Shown piece by piece: positions 15,260-24,021 of a stretch of 64,000 nt of DNA. The position numbers were made by a program, and so were the translations under genes. The DNA is from Mesorhizobium ciceri WSM4083 (GTDB lineage: Bacteria > Pseudomonadota > Alphaproteobacteria > Rhizobiales > Rhizobiaceae): positions 186,183 to 250,182 of the forward strand of contig NZ_KI912610.1 of assembly GCF_000519305.1 (NCBI RefSeq), given 5' to 3'. How positions within the stretch are numbered: the first letter of the stretch is position 1; each line of letters begins with the position of its first letter. The notes beneath the pieces were generated by a model that saw only the letters and a list, made by a program, of their open reading frames with translations, had not been told where the DNA came from and made no database searches.

Positions 15260-16516
15260 ATGAACAGTTTCTCTTCCCGCGTTGCTGCCGCTGCCGCCGC
15301 GATCCGCCAGATCTTCCCTGAAACGCCGCTGCAGGAAAACGACTATCTGTCGAAAAAGACCGGTGCGCGGGTGCTGTTGAAGCGCGAGGATCTGTCGCCG
15401 GTCCGCTCCTACAAGATCCGCGGCGCTTTCAATTTCTTCCGCAAGACATTGGCGGCCGGCAACGAGGCAGAACTGTTCGTCTGCGCGTCCGCCGGCAACC
15501 ACGCGCAGGGCTTTGCTTTCGTCTGCCGCCATTTCGGCAGGCGAGGCGTCGTGTTCATGCCGGTGACGACGCCGCAGCAGAAGATCGACAAGACCAGGCT
15601 GTTCGGCGGCGATTTCATCGAGATCAGGCTGGTCGGCGATTTCTTCGACGACTGCTATCGCGCGGCCCTGGAATTCACCGACAGTTCCGGCGCCCATATG
15701 GTGCCGCCCTTCGATCACAAGGACATCATCGAGGGCCAGGCAACCGTCGCCTACGAGATCGCAGACCAGATGCCGGGCGCCCGCATGCCCGATATCGTCA
15801 TGCTGCCGGTCGGCGGTGGCGGCCTTGCCGCGGGCGTCACCCACTATTTCGCCGATCAGGGCAGGGAAGCACGCTTCGTCTTCTGCGAACCGGCAGGCGC
15901 GCCGAGCCTGCGCGAGAGCCTCGCGGCGGGGAAACGGCTCAAGCTCGCCAAGGTCGACAATTTCGTCGATGGCGCCGCGGTGGCCGAGATCGGCCGCGAG
16001 CCGTTGCGTCATCTCAAGGATTTTCCGGCCGACACAGTGCGGCTGATCCCGGAAAACCGGCTCTGCGCCACCATGATCGAAATGCTCAACGTCGAAGGCG
16101 TCGTGCTGGAGCCGGCCGGCGCGCTGGCGATCGATGCGCTGAAGGATTTCTCCAAGAAGGAGATCAGGGGCAAGACCATCGTTGCCGTGGTTTCGGGCGG
16201 CAATTTCGATTTCGAGCGGCTGCCGGACGTCAAGGAACGGGCGTTGCGCTTCGAGGGGTTGAAGAAATACTTCATCATCCGCTTTCCGCAGCGGCCAGGC
16301 GCGCTGCGAGACTTCCTCGAACTGCTCGGGCCCGACGACGACATCGCCCGTTTCGAATATCTGAAGAAATCGGCGCGCAATTTCGGTTCGGTGCTGATCG
16401 GCATCGAAACCAGGGATCGTCGCAATTTCGATCTGCTCAAGGCGAAGTTCGAGGCCGAGGGCGTCCAGTATCAGGACATCACCGACAACGAGACACTGGC
16501 CGGGTTCATCATATGA
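15260..16516 (+). CDS. ilvA: Threonine ammonia-lyase (threonine dehydratase)
   Basis: The 418-aa PLP enzyme converts threonine to 2-oxobutanoate, the first step to isoleucine. The lysine that binds PLP is in VRSYKIRGAFNF (about residue 58), the phosphate loop is VGGGGLAAG, and CASAGNHAQGFA is the asparagine loop. The last about 90 residues (EGLKKYFIIRFPQRPGALRDFLELLG) form one ACT-like regulatory domain. This is the short, single-ACT form rather than the about 510-residue E. coli form. The start at 15260 fits the catalytic domain; earlier in-frame starts add a non-homologous tail. It overlaps the next gene by ATGA. Confidence 0.94.
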   Translation: MNSFSSRVAAAAAAIRQIFPETPLQENDYLSKKTGARVLLKREDLSPVRSYKIRGAFNFFRKTLAAGNEAELFVCASAGNHAQGFAFVCRHFGRRGVVFMPVTTPQQKIDKTRLFGGDFIEIRLVGDFFDDCYRAALEFTDSSGAHMVPPFDHKDIIEGQATVAYEIADQMPGARMPDIVMLPVGGGGLAAGVTHYFADQGREARFVFCEPAGAPSLRESLAAGKRLKLAKVDNFVDGAAVAEIGREPLRHLKDFPADTVRLIPENRLCATMIEMLNVEGVVLEPAGALAIDALKDFSKKEIRGKTIVAVVSGGNFDFERLPDVKERALRFEGLKKYFIIRFPQRPGALRDFLELLGPDDDIARFEYLKKSARNFGSVLIGIETRDRRNFDLLKAKFEAEGVQYQDITDNETLAGFII

Positions 16517-17070
16517 GCGGCAAGGAGGCAGGAAAAATCTTCGTCGCGCTGTTTTCCGGCATCAATGTCGGCGGCAACCGCATCGTCAAGATGGCGGAGC
16601 TGCAGTCGTTCTTCGAGGATCTCGGCTTTTCCGACGTCGCCACCTACGTGCAGAGCGGCAATGCCGTGTTCCGGGCGAAGAAGGGCGACGCGGCGGCACT
16701 GGCGACACAGCTCGAAGCAGCCTTCGAGAAGAAATGGGGGTTCCATTCGCGCATCATGGTGCGCGATCTCTCCTGGTTCGAGCGGCTGGTGAACGAAAAC
16801 CCTTACCCGGAAGTTGCCGCGGACCATACGAAGCTGCACGCCTATGTGCTGGAGCGCGAGCCGACAGCGGACGAGGTGGCGCGGCTGACCGAAAAGTGCA
16901 CCGGCCCCGAACGCTTCGAGATCAAGGGCGATGTGCTCTACCTCAGCGCACCGGACGGGCTGGGCAAATCGGTGTTTGCCGGGCTGATCCCGCGCACGCT
17001 GAAAGTACCGGGCACCGCGCGCAATTGGCGCTCCGTGCAGGCGCTGCTGGAGATGGCCCGTGTGCCCTGA
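16513..17070 (+). CDS. DUF1697 domain protein
   Basis: The 185-aa protein opens with the family signature IFVALFSGINVGGNRIVKMAEL, followed by YVQSGNAVF and later LYLSAPDGLGKS, all standard for DUF1697. The family is widespread and has no assigned biochemical role. It is translationally coupled to ilvA by a 4-nt overlap, so the two are co-expressed, but no link to isoleucine synthesis is known. Confidence 0.9.
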   Translation: MSGKEAGKIFVALFSGINVGGNRIVKMAELQSFFEDLGFSDVATYVQSGNAVFRAKKGDAAALATQLEAAFEKKWGFHSRIMVRDLSWFERLVNENPYPEVAADHTKLHAYVLEREPTADEVARLTEKCTGPERFEIKGDVLYLSAPDGLGKSVFAGLIPRTLKVPGTARNWRSVQALLEMARVP

Positions 17071-17230
17071 CTTGCTTTCGATTTAAAGTGCAGCCTTGCC
17101 GGTCGGCGAGTATTGTTCCTGGGTCAAGCCACTGTGTTTTTTCTGCAACAATTTGTGGCTGTCTGATTTGCTGGGCTGCCGAGATAACCCGCACCGTGGT
17201 AATCTCCCAATCTATTCTTGGGGGATTTCG

Positions 17231-17931
17231 ATGAAACGTCTAATTATTGCGTCCACTTTCTTGATCTCTGCCTGCGGCGCATCGTTCGCGGCCGATGCGG
17301 TCATGACCGAGGTACCGGCGGGTTTCAACTGGTCCGGTGGTTATGTCGGTATCAACGCCGGCTATGGCTGGGGAAGTGCTGATGCAGTTGATCCGAGCAG
17401 CAATTTCTTCGAGGAAGACGCCGGCCAGACCTTCGACGTCAGTACCGATGGCTTTCTCGGCGGGGTCCAGGCTGGCTACAACTGGCAGTCTGGTGCGTTC
17501 GTATACGGTGTCGAAGCCGATCTCGGCTATCTCGGGATTCGTGGTGATAATTTCGTCGTCGAAAGTCCCGACAATTTCGGATCGACGAAGCTGGGCGTCT
17601 ATGGCGACCTGACTGCACGCTTGGGCTATGCCGCCGACGACTGCTGATCTATGCAAAGGGCGGCGCGGCGGCCACGCATTACAAAGTAAGCTACGGCGAC
17701 CTCGACGGCGGCGATCCCGATCCGGACAGCAATGCGTCGAAAAGCGGCGGCCGTTTCGGATACACGGTCGGTGGCGGTGTCGAATGGGCCGTTTCCGACA
17801 AATGGACCACCAAGCTGGAATATCAGTACTTCGATTTCGGCAAGGTTGGTTTGAGCGACCTCGATGGTGACGAGGCGAAGGTGAAGATCGACGCCCACAC
17901 GATAAAGATCGGACTGAACTACAAGTTCTGA
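17231..17931 (+). pseudogene. Omp25/RopB-like outer membrane protein, frameshifted
   Basis: The first frame (17231-17647) encodes a signal peptide MKRLIIASTFLISACGASFAAD and the barrel start WSGGYVGINAGYGWG, and runs to a TGA after ARLGYAADDC. One frame over, starting at the CTG at 17641, the protein resumes as LLIYAKGGAAATHYKV and continues to INLNYKF-like end GLNYKF with TGA at 17929-17931. One missing base near 17638-17641 explains both halves. There is no slippery heptamer at the join, so programmed shifting is unlikely. It is either a recent inactivation or a sequencing error; the second half keeps good coding character. Confidence 0.85.
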
Positions 17932-17956
17932 TGATCGGCCGTTCCGATGTAGTTCA

Positions 17957-17991
17957 GATGGCGTCGCGACCAGGCGGCGCCATCATTTTTT
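17957..17991 (+). terminator. Intrinsic terminator after the porin
   Basis: Stem GATGGCGTCG/CGGCGCCATC (one G-T wobble) with an 8-nt loop, followed by ATTTTTT. It lies 26 bp past the porin stop. Confidence 0.85.
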
Positions 17992-18039
17992 CTGGCGCCT
18001 CCGGTTGCCGGCAGCTTCCGGTGTCCGGCTGATAGCAGA

Positions 18040-18324
18040 TCAGACTGGTTTCCAGTCAAAGGTCAGTTCTTCGCGGAAAGCAAAGCGCTTGATGTGATCG
18101 GCGACAACGCTTTCCAGGCGCTCGATCGACCCTGCTTCGTCAGTCGACACCGTGATATGCAGCGTCGCCGCATCGGCATCCATGACGGTACGGCCCATCG
18201 AAAGATCGATGGTGCCATGGGTGGGATCGAACTCGACCGGGAATTTGTGTGCCCAGTGCTTGCACAGCTGCTGCAGGTAGCGGCTGGCATGTTCGGTGGT
18301 AACGTCGGCATGGCTGGTCGGCAT
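18040..18324 (-). CDS. DUF2218 domain protein
   Basis: The 94-aa protein reads TEHASRYLQQLCKHWAHKFPVEFD, then GTIDLSMGRTVMDADAATLHITVS, then a C-terminal IERLESVVADHIKRFAFREEL. That is the complete DUF2218 domain with its conserved HW.HK and DH..RF positions. In other bacteria members sit beside siderophore or metal-uptake genes, but none is adjacent here. Function unknown. Confidence 0.88.
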   Translation of the reverse strand: MPTSHADVTTEHASRYLQQLCKHWAHKFPVEFDPTHGTIDLSMGRTVMDADAATLHITVSTDEAGSIERLESVVADHIKRFAFREELTFDWKPV

Positions 18325-18437
18325 GAACTCTCCTGGGCAAGCGCCTGTTTAGCCGGACAGGTAGGCACCGTTCCGGAAAAACCAAACGGTGCCAGGCATG
18401 TCAGTCGAGCATTATCTGCTCAAGATAGCGTGATTGC

Positions 18438-18878
18438 TTACCAGCTTCCGGTGTTCGCCATCGAAGCCCAGGGCTCCGCCTTGGCCTTGGCCGGGCCTTT
18501 CTGCAGAAGCTCGATCGAGATGCCGTCCGGCGACTTGACGAAAGCCATGTTGCCGTCGCGCGGCGGCCGGTTGATGATGACGCCATTGTCCATCAGATGC
18601 TGGCAGGTGGCGTAGATGTCGTCGACCTCATAAGCGAGGTGGCCGAAATTGCGCCCGCCCTTGTAGTCCTCCGGATCCCAATTGTAGGTCAGTTCGACCA
18701 GCGGTGCCTTGTCGGCGATGCCGCTTTGCTCGTCTTCGGAGGCCGCGAGGAAGATCAGCGTGAAGCGGCCTTGCTCGTTTTCGTAGCGGCGCACTTCCTT
18801 GAGGCCGAGCTTGTTGCAGTAGAAGTCGAGCGAGGCATCGACGTCGGCGACGCGGATCATGGTGTGCAGATAGCGCAT
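18438..18878 (-). CDS. gloA: Lactoylglutathione lyase (glyoxalase I), VOC family
   Basis: The 146-aa enzyme isomerises the methylglyoxal-glutathione hemithioacetal to S-lactoylglutathione. The paired beta-alpha-beta-beta-beta modules are complete, with metal-ligand positions in YLHTMIRV (His), LVELTYNWD (Glu), FGHLAYEV (His) and GISIELLQ (Glu). NKLGLKEVRRYENEQGRFTLIFL is typical of bacterial GloA. The start at 18878 puts HTMIRV at residue 5 as in the family; the longer frame to 19025 adds a non-homologous tail. Confidence 0.93.
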   Translation of the reverse strand: MRYLHTMIRVADVDASLDFYCNKLGLKEVRRYENEQGRFTLIFLAASEDEQSGIADKAPLVELTYNWDPEDYKGGRNFGHLAYEVDDIYATCQHLMDNGVIINRPPRDGNMAFVKSPDGISIELLQKGPAKAKAEPWASMANTGSW

Positions 18879-19093
18879 GTGATTTCCTCGTAATTGCGTT
18901 GCGGCGCAACATAGGGTCGGCCTTGCCAAAGGGCAATCGTGCGGCGGTGCGCAATGCCGGCAAAGAACAAATCCGGTATTGCTCCAATGAACCGTGAAAA
19001 AAGGCACGGCAGGTCTTGCACACACGGGAAGCCGCGGTGTTAATCTGTTAGCAAGAATCAGTTGCGGTGTTCTTGAAAAAAGGGGGCATTCTT

Positions 19094-19690
19094 ATGGGGG
19101 AAAAGGCCTCTTTGACGGGGCGGGACGGACCCCTCGGCGACGCCTTGCAGCGTGACGAAGGCGGCGATGCCGCGGACTTGCTCGAAATAGCCGGCGCCAT
19201 CAAGTGGTTCGACGTGGCCAAGGGCTATGGTTTCATTTTGCCGGATGACGGCATCTCCGGCGATATCCTCCTCCATGTGACATGTCTTCGAAGGGACGGC
19301 TTCCAGACGGCCCTGGAGGGCGCACGTGTGGTTTGCCTCGTCAAACATGGCGACCGCGGATTGCAGGCCTTCCGGGTGCTCTCCATGGACGTCACCACCG
19401 CGGTCCACCCGGCCGAGATGCAGGAGCAGCGCACCCATGTCGCGGTGACGCCGGAGAGCGGTCTCGAACGCGCCCTGGTGAAATGGTTCAACCGCACCAA
19501 GGGGTTTGGTTTTCTCACCCGTGGCGAGGGCACCGAGGACATCTTCGTCCATATGGAGACCTTGCGCCGTTACGGTATCACCGAGCTTCGGCCCGGACAG
19601 GTCGTGCTGGTTCGTTTCGGGCGCGGCGACAAAGGCCTTATGGCCGCCGAAATTCACCCCGATATGGGGACCTTGCCGGTCTCGCACTAG
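19094..19690 (+). CDS. Double cold-shock-domain protein
   Basis: This 198-aa protein carries two cold-shock domains. The first, from about residue 30, begins GAIKWFDVAKGYGFIL; the second, from about residue 128, begins ALVKWFNRTKGFGFLTRGEGTEDIFVH. Both keep the RNP1-like KGYGFI/KGFGFL core, while the first has a diverged RNP2 (DILLHV). It should bind single-stranded nucleic acid. The ATG at 19094 follows AAGGGGG; a GTG at 19067 is an alternative. It leads a run of closely spaced plus-strand genes. Confidence 0.9.
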   Translation: MGEKASLTGRDGPLGDALQRDEGGDAADLLEIAGAIKWFDVAKGYGFILPDDGISGDILLHVTCLRRDGFQTALEGARVVCLVKHGDRGLQAFRVLSMDVTTAVHPAEMQEQRTHVAVTPESGLERALVKWFNRTKGFGFLTRGEGTEDIFVHMETLRRYGITELRPGQVVLVRFGRGDKGLMAAEIHPDMGTLPVSH

Positions 19691-19714
19691 GGCGTTTCCG
19701 GCCGAGGATTTCGA

Positions 19715-20275
19715 ATGGCTTACAGGAACTGGCTGACCGCGGGCGCGATGTGCGCGATTGCCGTCATGGCCGCCGCCGGTGGTTACTTCTATTCCGAAAA
19801 GCCGACCTCGGCGGACAGCCAGGCGATGATCCTTCCGGCCGATCCGACGCCACTGGTCGTGGTGACGAAAGGCGGTGATCGCTCTTTTTCCATCGAAGTC
19901 GCCGACACCGCCGCCGAGCGCGAGGCCGGCTTGATGTACCGCCAGGACATGGCGGACAACCACGGCATGCTGTTCGTCTTCGAGGTCCAGCAGCAGGTCG
20001 GCTTCTGGATGCATAACACGCCAATGCCGCTTGATCTGATTTTCGTCGGCCAGGACGGCAAGATCCGGGCGGTCAAGCACGGCGAGCCGCAATCGGACGC
20101 CGTCATTTCGCCCGGTGTACCGGTGCGCTTCGTGCTCGAGCTCAAGGCCGGCACTGCCGCCAGGAACGGCATCGAGTATGGCGACCTTTTGCGCCATCCG
20201 GCCGTGGGCACGGTATCCGGCCCCGGCATGCCACCAGCCGACAACGGCGATTCGCCAAATGGCGGTGGCGGTTGA
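19715..20275 (+). CDS. DUF192 domain secreted protein
   Basis: The 186-aa protein begins with a membrane-targeting segment (WLTAGAMCAIAVMAAAGGYFY) and then has a DUF192 domain. Visible features are EREAGLMYRQDMADNHGMLFVFE, GFWMHNTPMPLDLIFVGQDGKI and a PGVPVRFVLELKAG end with the usual pattern. DUF192 proteins are exported and of unknown activity. The gene lies 24 nt after the cold-shock gene and its stop overlaps a TTG that could start the next gene. Confidence 0.9.
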   Translation: MAYRNWLTAGAMCAIAVMAAAGGYFYSEKPTSADSQAMILPADPTPLVVVTKGGDRSFSIEVADTAAEREAGLMYRQDMADNHGMLFVFEVQQQVGFWMHNTPMPLDLIFVGQDGKIRAVKHGEPQSDAVISPGVPVRFVLELKAGTAARNGIEYGDLLRHPAVGTVSGPGMPPADNGDSPNGGGG

Positions 20276-20295
20276 GCACACAGGCGGGATCGCAG

Positions 20296-21063
20296 ATGCA
20301 GTCTTTCACCCATGACGGCTTCGAGCTTGCCTTCCTCGACCGCCAGCCGGCATCGGGCGAGGGCGATCCGGTGCTGATGATCCATGGCTTCGCCTCGAGC
20401 CATTATGTCAACTGGGTATCGCCCGGCTGGTTCAAGACGCTGAACGATGCCGGCTACCGCGCCATCGCCTTCGACAATCGCGGCCACGGCTCGTCGTCGA
20501 AGAGCTATGAGGAGGCCGACTACACGCCGGTCAAGATGGCTTCCGATGCCGCTGCCTTGCTCGGCCATCTAGGCATCGAGCGCGCCCATGTCATGGGCTA
20601 TTCGATGGGCGCCCGCATCGCGGCGTTCATGGCGCTGTCCGATCCGGACAAGGTGGCGACGCTGGTCTTCGGCGGTCTCGGTATCGGCATGATCGATGGT
20701 GTCGGCGATTGGGATCCCATCGCAGCCGCTCTGCTTGCCGATGATCCGGCCGCGACCAGCCATCCGCGCGGCCGGTCGTTTCGCGCCTTCGCCGACCAGA
20801 CCCGCAGCGATCGCCGCGCCTTGGCCGCTTGCATCGCCAAATCGCGCGAATTGCTGAGCGAGCAGGATATCGCCCGCATCGCCCAGCCGACGCTGGTCGC
20901 CGTCGGAACGACCGACGACATTGGTGGCTCGCCCGATGAGCTTGCAGCGTTAATGCCGCACGCCAGCGCCTTTCACATCGAGGGCCGTGACCATATGCTG
21001 GCCGTCGGGGACAAGACCTTCAAGCAGCGCGTGCTGGAGTTCTATGCCGAAAATCCGCTCTGA
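20296..21063 (+). CDS. Alpha/beta fold hydrolase (cytoplasmic)
   Basis: The 255-aa protein has the HG oxyanion strand PVLMIHGFASSHYVNW, an IAFDNRGHGSSSK strand, the nucleophile elbow VMGYSMGARIA, an acid in AVGTTDD and the catalytic His in IEGRDHMLAV. No signal peptide is visible. The substrate is unknown. The ATG at 20296 is used; a TTG at 20272 overlapping the previous stop would add eight residues and would give translational coupling. Confidence 0.88.
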   Translation: MQSFTHDGFELAFLDRQPASGEGDPVLMIHGFASSHYVNWVSPGWFKTLNDAGYRAIAFDNRGHGSSSKSYEEADYTPVKMASDAAALLGHLGIERAHVMGYSMGARIAAFMALSDPDKVATLVFGGLGIGMIDGVGDWDPIAAALLADDPAATSHPRGRSFRAFADQTRSDRRALAACIAKSRELLSEQDIARIAQPTLVAVGTTDDIGGSPDELAALMPHASAFHIEGRDHMLAVGDKTFKQRVLEFYAENPL

Positions 21064-21089
21064 GCGGACGGCGAGGGGAGCGGGCAACA

Positions 21090-21461
21090 GTGGCACAATG
21101 GGGACGAAGCACGACTGCCGTACCGGGCGCGGTCGCGCAAGGCGGACTCGGCAAACGTTCGGTGATATTTGCATTGTCGGCGTTTGCGGCAGGGGCACTT
21201 GCCATAACCATCCTGGTGGCGATGCCGAGCGACGCCTCGACACTTGCGCAGAACATCGCCACCGGTTTCTTCATGGCGGTGTTTCTGCTCGCCGCTCCGC
21301 TGGCGCACATCGCCGGCGCGGTTTTCGGCGTGATGGCGCTGGTGCGTTCGAACGACAGCCGCGCGCTTGGCGTTCTGGGGATCATCCTCAACGGGCTGTC
21401 GGTAATGGCGGGCCTAGCCATTCTGGCGATGCTGGCATCGACAATAGGGGCGTTCACGTGA
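21090..21461 (+). CDS. Small DUF4190-like membrane protein, 123 aa
   Basis: Starts with GTG, 27 nt after the hydrolase stop and behind GAGGGGAG. After a soluble head it has three hydrophobic segments: SVIFALSAFAAGALAITILVA, ATGFFMAVFLLAAPLAHIAG and ALGVLGIILNGLSVMAGLAI. The arrangement with AGAVFGVMALVRSNDSRALGVLGIILN resembles DUF4190 proteins. Function unknown; it is the last gene of the plus-strand group. Confidence 0.7.
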   Translation: MAQWGRSTTAVPGAVAQGGLGKRSVIFALSAFAAGALAITILVAMPSDASTLAQNIATGFFMAVFLLAAPLAHIAGAVFGVMALVRSNDSRALGVLGIILNGLSVMAGLAILAMLASTIGAFT

Positions 21462-21552
21462 TTTCTCGCGATCCCGGCTTGCCGCGGTTCGCGATGGTCC
21501 TGGTTTGAGCATTGCCTGGCGGCGACGCGTCAGGCGGCCTTGACGCTTGCGC

Positions 21553-22518
21553 TCAGTCTGGCGCTCTCGCTGCTTGAACCGACTTCGCCATGACGCACAG
21601 CAGCTCGAACATCATCGTCGCGCCGGCGAGCGCCGTCATTCCACCCAGGTCGAAAGGCGGCGCCACCTCCACGACGTCGGCACCGACAATGGTCAATCCG
21701 TCGAGCAGGCGGACCATTTCCTGGGCCTCCCGGGTGGTGAAGCCGCCAAGTTCAGGCGTTCCGGTCCCAGGCGCCATCGACGGGTCGATGCAGTCTATAT
21801 CGAAGGTGACATAAACAGGATTGTTTCCGGCGATGCCGCGCGCCTCTTCCATGACGCTGGCCGCGCCGCGCCTGACGAACTCCTCCATGTAGATGATGCG
21901 GATGCCCTGGGCGATCGCCCAGTCATGTTCGCCGGGTTCATAGATCGAGCCGCGGATGCCGATCTGGACGACGCGCTTGGGATCGAGCAGTCCCTCTTCG
22001 ATGGCGCGGCGGAAGGGCGTGCCATGCGTATAGGGATTGTCGCCGAAATAACGGTCATTGGTGTCGGAATGCGCGTCGAAATGGATCATGCCGACGGGCG
22101 CCTTGCAGGCCACGGCGCGCAGCACCGGTAACGTCGTCAGATGATCGCCGCCCGCTGCAAGCGGAATGGCGCCCAATGCCACGATCGCCGCGATGCCGTC
22201 CTCGATGCGCTTCAGCCCGTCCAGCAGGTTGATCGGATTGACCGAAAGATCGCCGACATCGGCGACATTGGCGATGCTGAACGGCTCGGTCCCCGAGACG
22301 TGATGGGCGCGCCGCATCAGGCTCGACTGGTTGCGGATCTCGCGCGGGCCATGCCGCGCACCGGCTCGATTGGTGGTGCCGCCGTCCCACGGTATGCCGA
22401 CGAGAGCGATGTCGAGCCCGTCCGCGCTTGCCACGGCCGGCAGTCTCATGAAGGTCGAAAGTCCGGCGAAGCGAGGCACGGCGGAGGCGTCGATCGGCTG
22501 GAAGAAATTGCTGCTCAT
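21553..22518 (-). CDS. Arginase-superfamily ureohydrolase (agmatinase/guanidino-acid hydrolase-like)
   Basis: The 321-aa enzyme has all manganese-ligand motifs of ureohydrolases: AAGGDHLTT (His126), HFDAHSDTN (Asp148, His150, Asp152) and TFDIDCIDPSMAPGTGTPELGG (two Asp). It should hydrolyse a guanidino compound to urea plus an amine. It carries the agmatinase-type GTGTPE loop, but that loop is shared by guanidinobutyrase, guanidinopropionase and guanidine hydrolases. Substrate assignment is therefore open. It is the last gene of an operon with a creatininase 12 nt upstream, two SDRs and an ABC transporter. That context argues for a role in degrading an imported guanidino or creatinine-like compound rather than polyamine synthesis. 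Confidence 0.9.
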   Translation of the reverse strand: MSSNFFQPIDASAVPRFAGLSTFMRLPAVASADGLDIALVGIPWDGGTTNRAGARHGPREIRNQSSLMRRAHHVSGTEPFSIANVADVGDLSVNPINLLDGLKRIEDGIAAIVALGAIPLAAGGDHLTTLPVLRAVACKAPVGMIHFDAHSDTNDRYFGDNPYTHGTPFRRAIEEGLLDPKRVVQIGIRGSIYEPGEHDWAIAQGIRIIYMEEFVRRGAASVMEEARGIAGNNPVYVTFDIDCIDPSMAPGTGTPELGGFTTREAQEMVRLLDGLTIVGADVVEVAPPFDLGGMTALAGATMMFELLCVMAKSVQAARAPD

Positions 22519-22530
22519 GGTGTCGGCACC

Positions 22531-23301
22531 TCAGAAGAATTCGCGTTTGACAATTTCCGCAATGCGGGTCTCGCAGTCGTCGAGCAACCATCGGCCCTTT
22601 TCGGCCGATGAGCCCTCGGTCAGCGACAGCACGCCGGATGGCGGCACTTCCTCGGCGGGCTTGGGATAGCGGTCATATGGCCTGAACTGCGCGGGGCCGT
22701 CATGCAGCGCCTTGCCGAGGTCGACGAGCTCGGGACGCAGCGCCAGCATCATCGAGGTTTCGATGACGCTCGCATGTTCCAGCTCGATGCCGGGATAACC
22801 GTCGGGGAACACTTTCGCCAGCGTCTCTGTGCGCACCATTTCCCAATGATCGATGCGCAGGATCGTCAGATCCGCCGCACGCTCGCGGCCGATGGCGTCG
22901 AGCGCCAGTTCGATGCCTTCGATCGACGGGCCGATGTTCTCGTAGTGGCCGTTGAGGACAACGATGCGCCGGACCTTCTGGCGATAGAGATCGCAGATCA
23001 CATCCTTGACCAGCAGCGAAAACGTATGCGCCGTGATGTTGATCGTGCCGGGGAAGGCCGGACCGCCGCCTGTTCTCGGCTGCGAGCGGTTGCCGTAAGC
23101 GATGGTTGGAACGACGAGGCCGCCGACCTGCTTCGCCACCGTCTCGGCGATGGCGGTGGGAAGCACGACATCGACATTCATCGCCATGTGGTGGCCATGC
23201 TGCTCGGTCGAGCCGAGCGGCAGGAAGATAGGAGCGCCGGCGGCGATCCTTTTCTCGGCTTCGGGCCATGGCAGTTCAGCGAGGAAAACTCGGTCTTTCA
23301 T
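22531..23301 (-). CDS. Creatininase (creatinine amidohydrolase) family protein
   Basis: The 256-aa protein has every metal ligand of Pseudomonas creatininase at nearly the same residue numbers: Glu33 and His35 in GSTEQHGHH, Asp44 in AMNVDVVLP, and His119 and Glu121 in LNGHYEN. The segments IEGIELAL and YPGIELEHASVIETSMMLALRPELVDL are also strongly creatininase-like. It is therefore closer to true creatininase than to the general amide-hydrolase members. Reaction expected: ring opening of a cyclic amide such as creatinine. An ATG two codons upstream (23307) is possible. It sits between an SDR gene and the ureohydrolase gene. Confidence 0.88.
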   Translation of the reverse strand: MKDRVFLAELPWPEAEKRIAAGAPIFLPLGSTEQHGHHMAMNVDVVLPTAIAETVAKQVGGLVVPTIAYGNRSQPRTGGGPAFPGTINITAHTFSLLVKDVICDLYRQKVRRIVVLNGHYENIGPSIEGIELALDAIGRERAADLTILRIDHWEMVRTETLAKVFPDGYPGIELEHASVIETSMMLALRPELVDLGKALHDGPAQFRPYDRYPKPAEEVPPSGVLSLTEGSSAEKGRWLLDDCETRIAEIVKREFF

Positions 23302-23313
23302 GATCATCCCATT

Positions 23314-24021
23314 TCAAAGCATCGCCGCGCCACCATTGGCGCCCAGGCATTGTCCGGTGAAGAAGGTGGCGCCGGGGCCGGCGAGGAAAACCACCGCGGA
23401 CGCGATCTCATCCGGACGGCCGATCCGCCCCAGCGGGTGTGTCGTCTCAAGCGCGCGCTGGCTCTCGCTCAGCGCCTCGAAACCGAGAAGCGGCGTGTCT
23501 GTCGGCCCCGGCGCCACGGCGTTGACCAGGATGCGAGGGGCAAGCTCTCGCGCCCAGGAGCGGGTCAGGCCGAGCAATGCCGCCTTGGTCGCGCAATAGA
23601 CCGATGCGTTCGACCGGCCGAGATAGGCGAGCTCGGAGGCGATGTTGACGATGCGGCCGCCATCGGGAAGGTGCGGCAGGACTTCCCGCGCCACGATTAT
23701 GGCGCCGCGCACATTGACGGCGAACATGCGATCGACATGGTCGAGCGAAATCGCCTCAAGCGGTGCTTCCTGGAGGATGCCGGCATTGTTGACCAGGATG
23801 TCGTAGCCGCCGATCCGTTGCGCGCCTTGCCTGACCGCGGCAATGATGTCGGCCTCATTGGCAAGGTCGCAGGCAAGGATCGGGATATCGCCGTCCGATG
23901 CCTTGAGATCGAACCCGAGAACAATGGCTCCGGCGTCCCGCAAGGCGAGCGCGGTCGCGCGGCCGATGCCGCTGGCCGCACCGGTGACCAGCGCGCGTTT
24001 TCCGTGCAGTGGCGTTACCAA
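23314..24021 (-). CDS. SDR family oxidoreductase (second in operon)
   Basis: The 235-aa short-chain dehydrogenase has the cofactor motif VTGAASGIG at the N-terminus, DILVNNAG, the active-site YCATKAAL and a C-terminal FLAGPGATFFTGQ...NGG segment. The Asp after the second strand (LGFDLKAS) favours NAD. The gene overlaps the previous SDR by 7 nt and lies 12 nt before creatininase, so it is part of the same transcript. Substrate unknown; a dehydrogenation step in the same pathway is inferred. Confidence 0.9.
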   Translation of the reverse strand: MVTPLHGKRALVTGAASGIGRATALALRDAGAIVLGFDLKASDGDIPILACDLANEADIIAAVRQGAQRIGGYDILVNNAGILQEAPLEAISLDHVDRMFAVNVRGAIIVAREVLPHLPDGGRIVNIASELAYLGRSNASVYCATKAALLGLTRSWARELAPRILVNAVAPGPTDTPLLGFEALSESQRALETTHPLGRIGRPDEIASAVVFLAGPGATFFTGQCLGANGGAAML

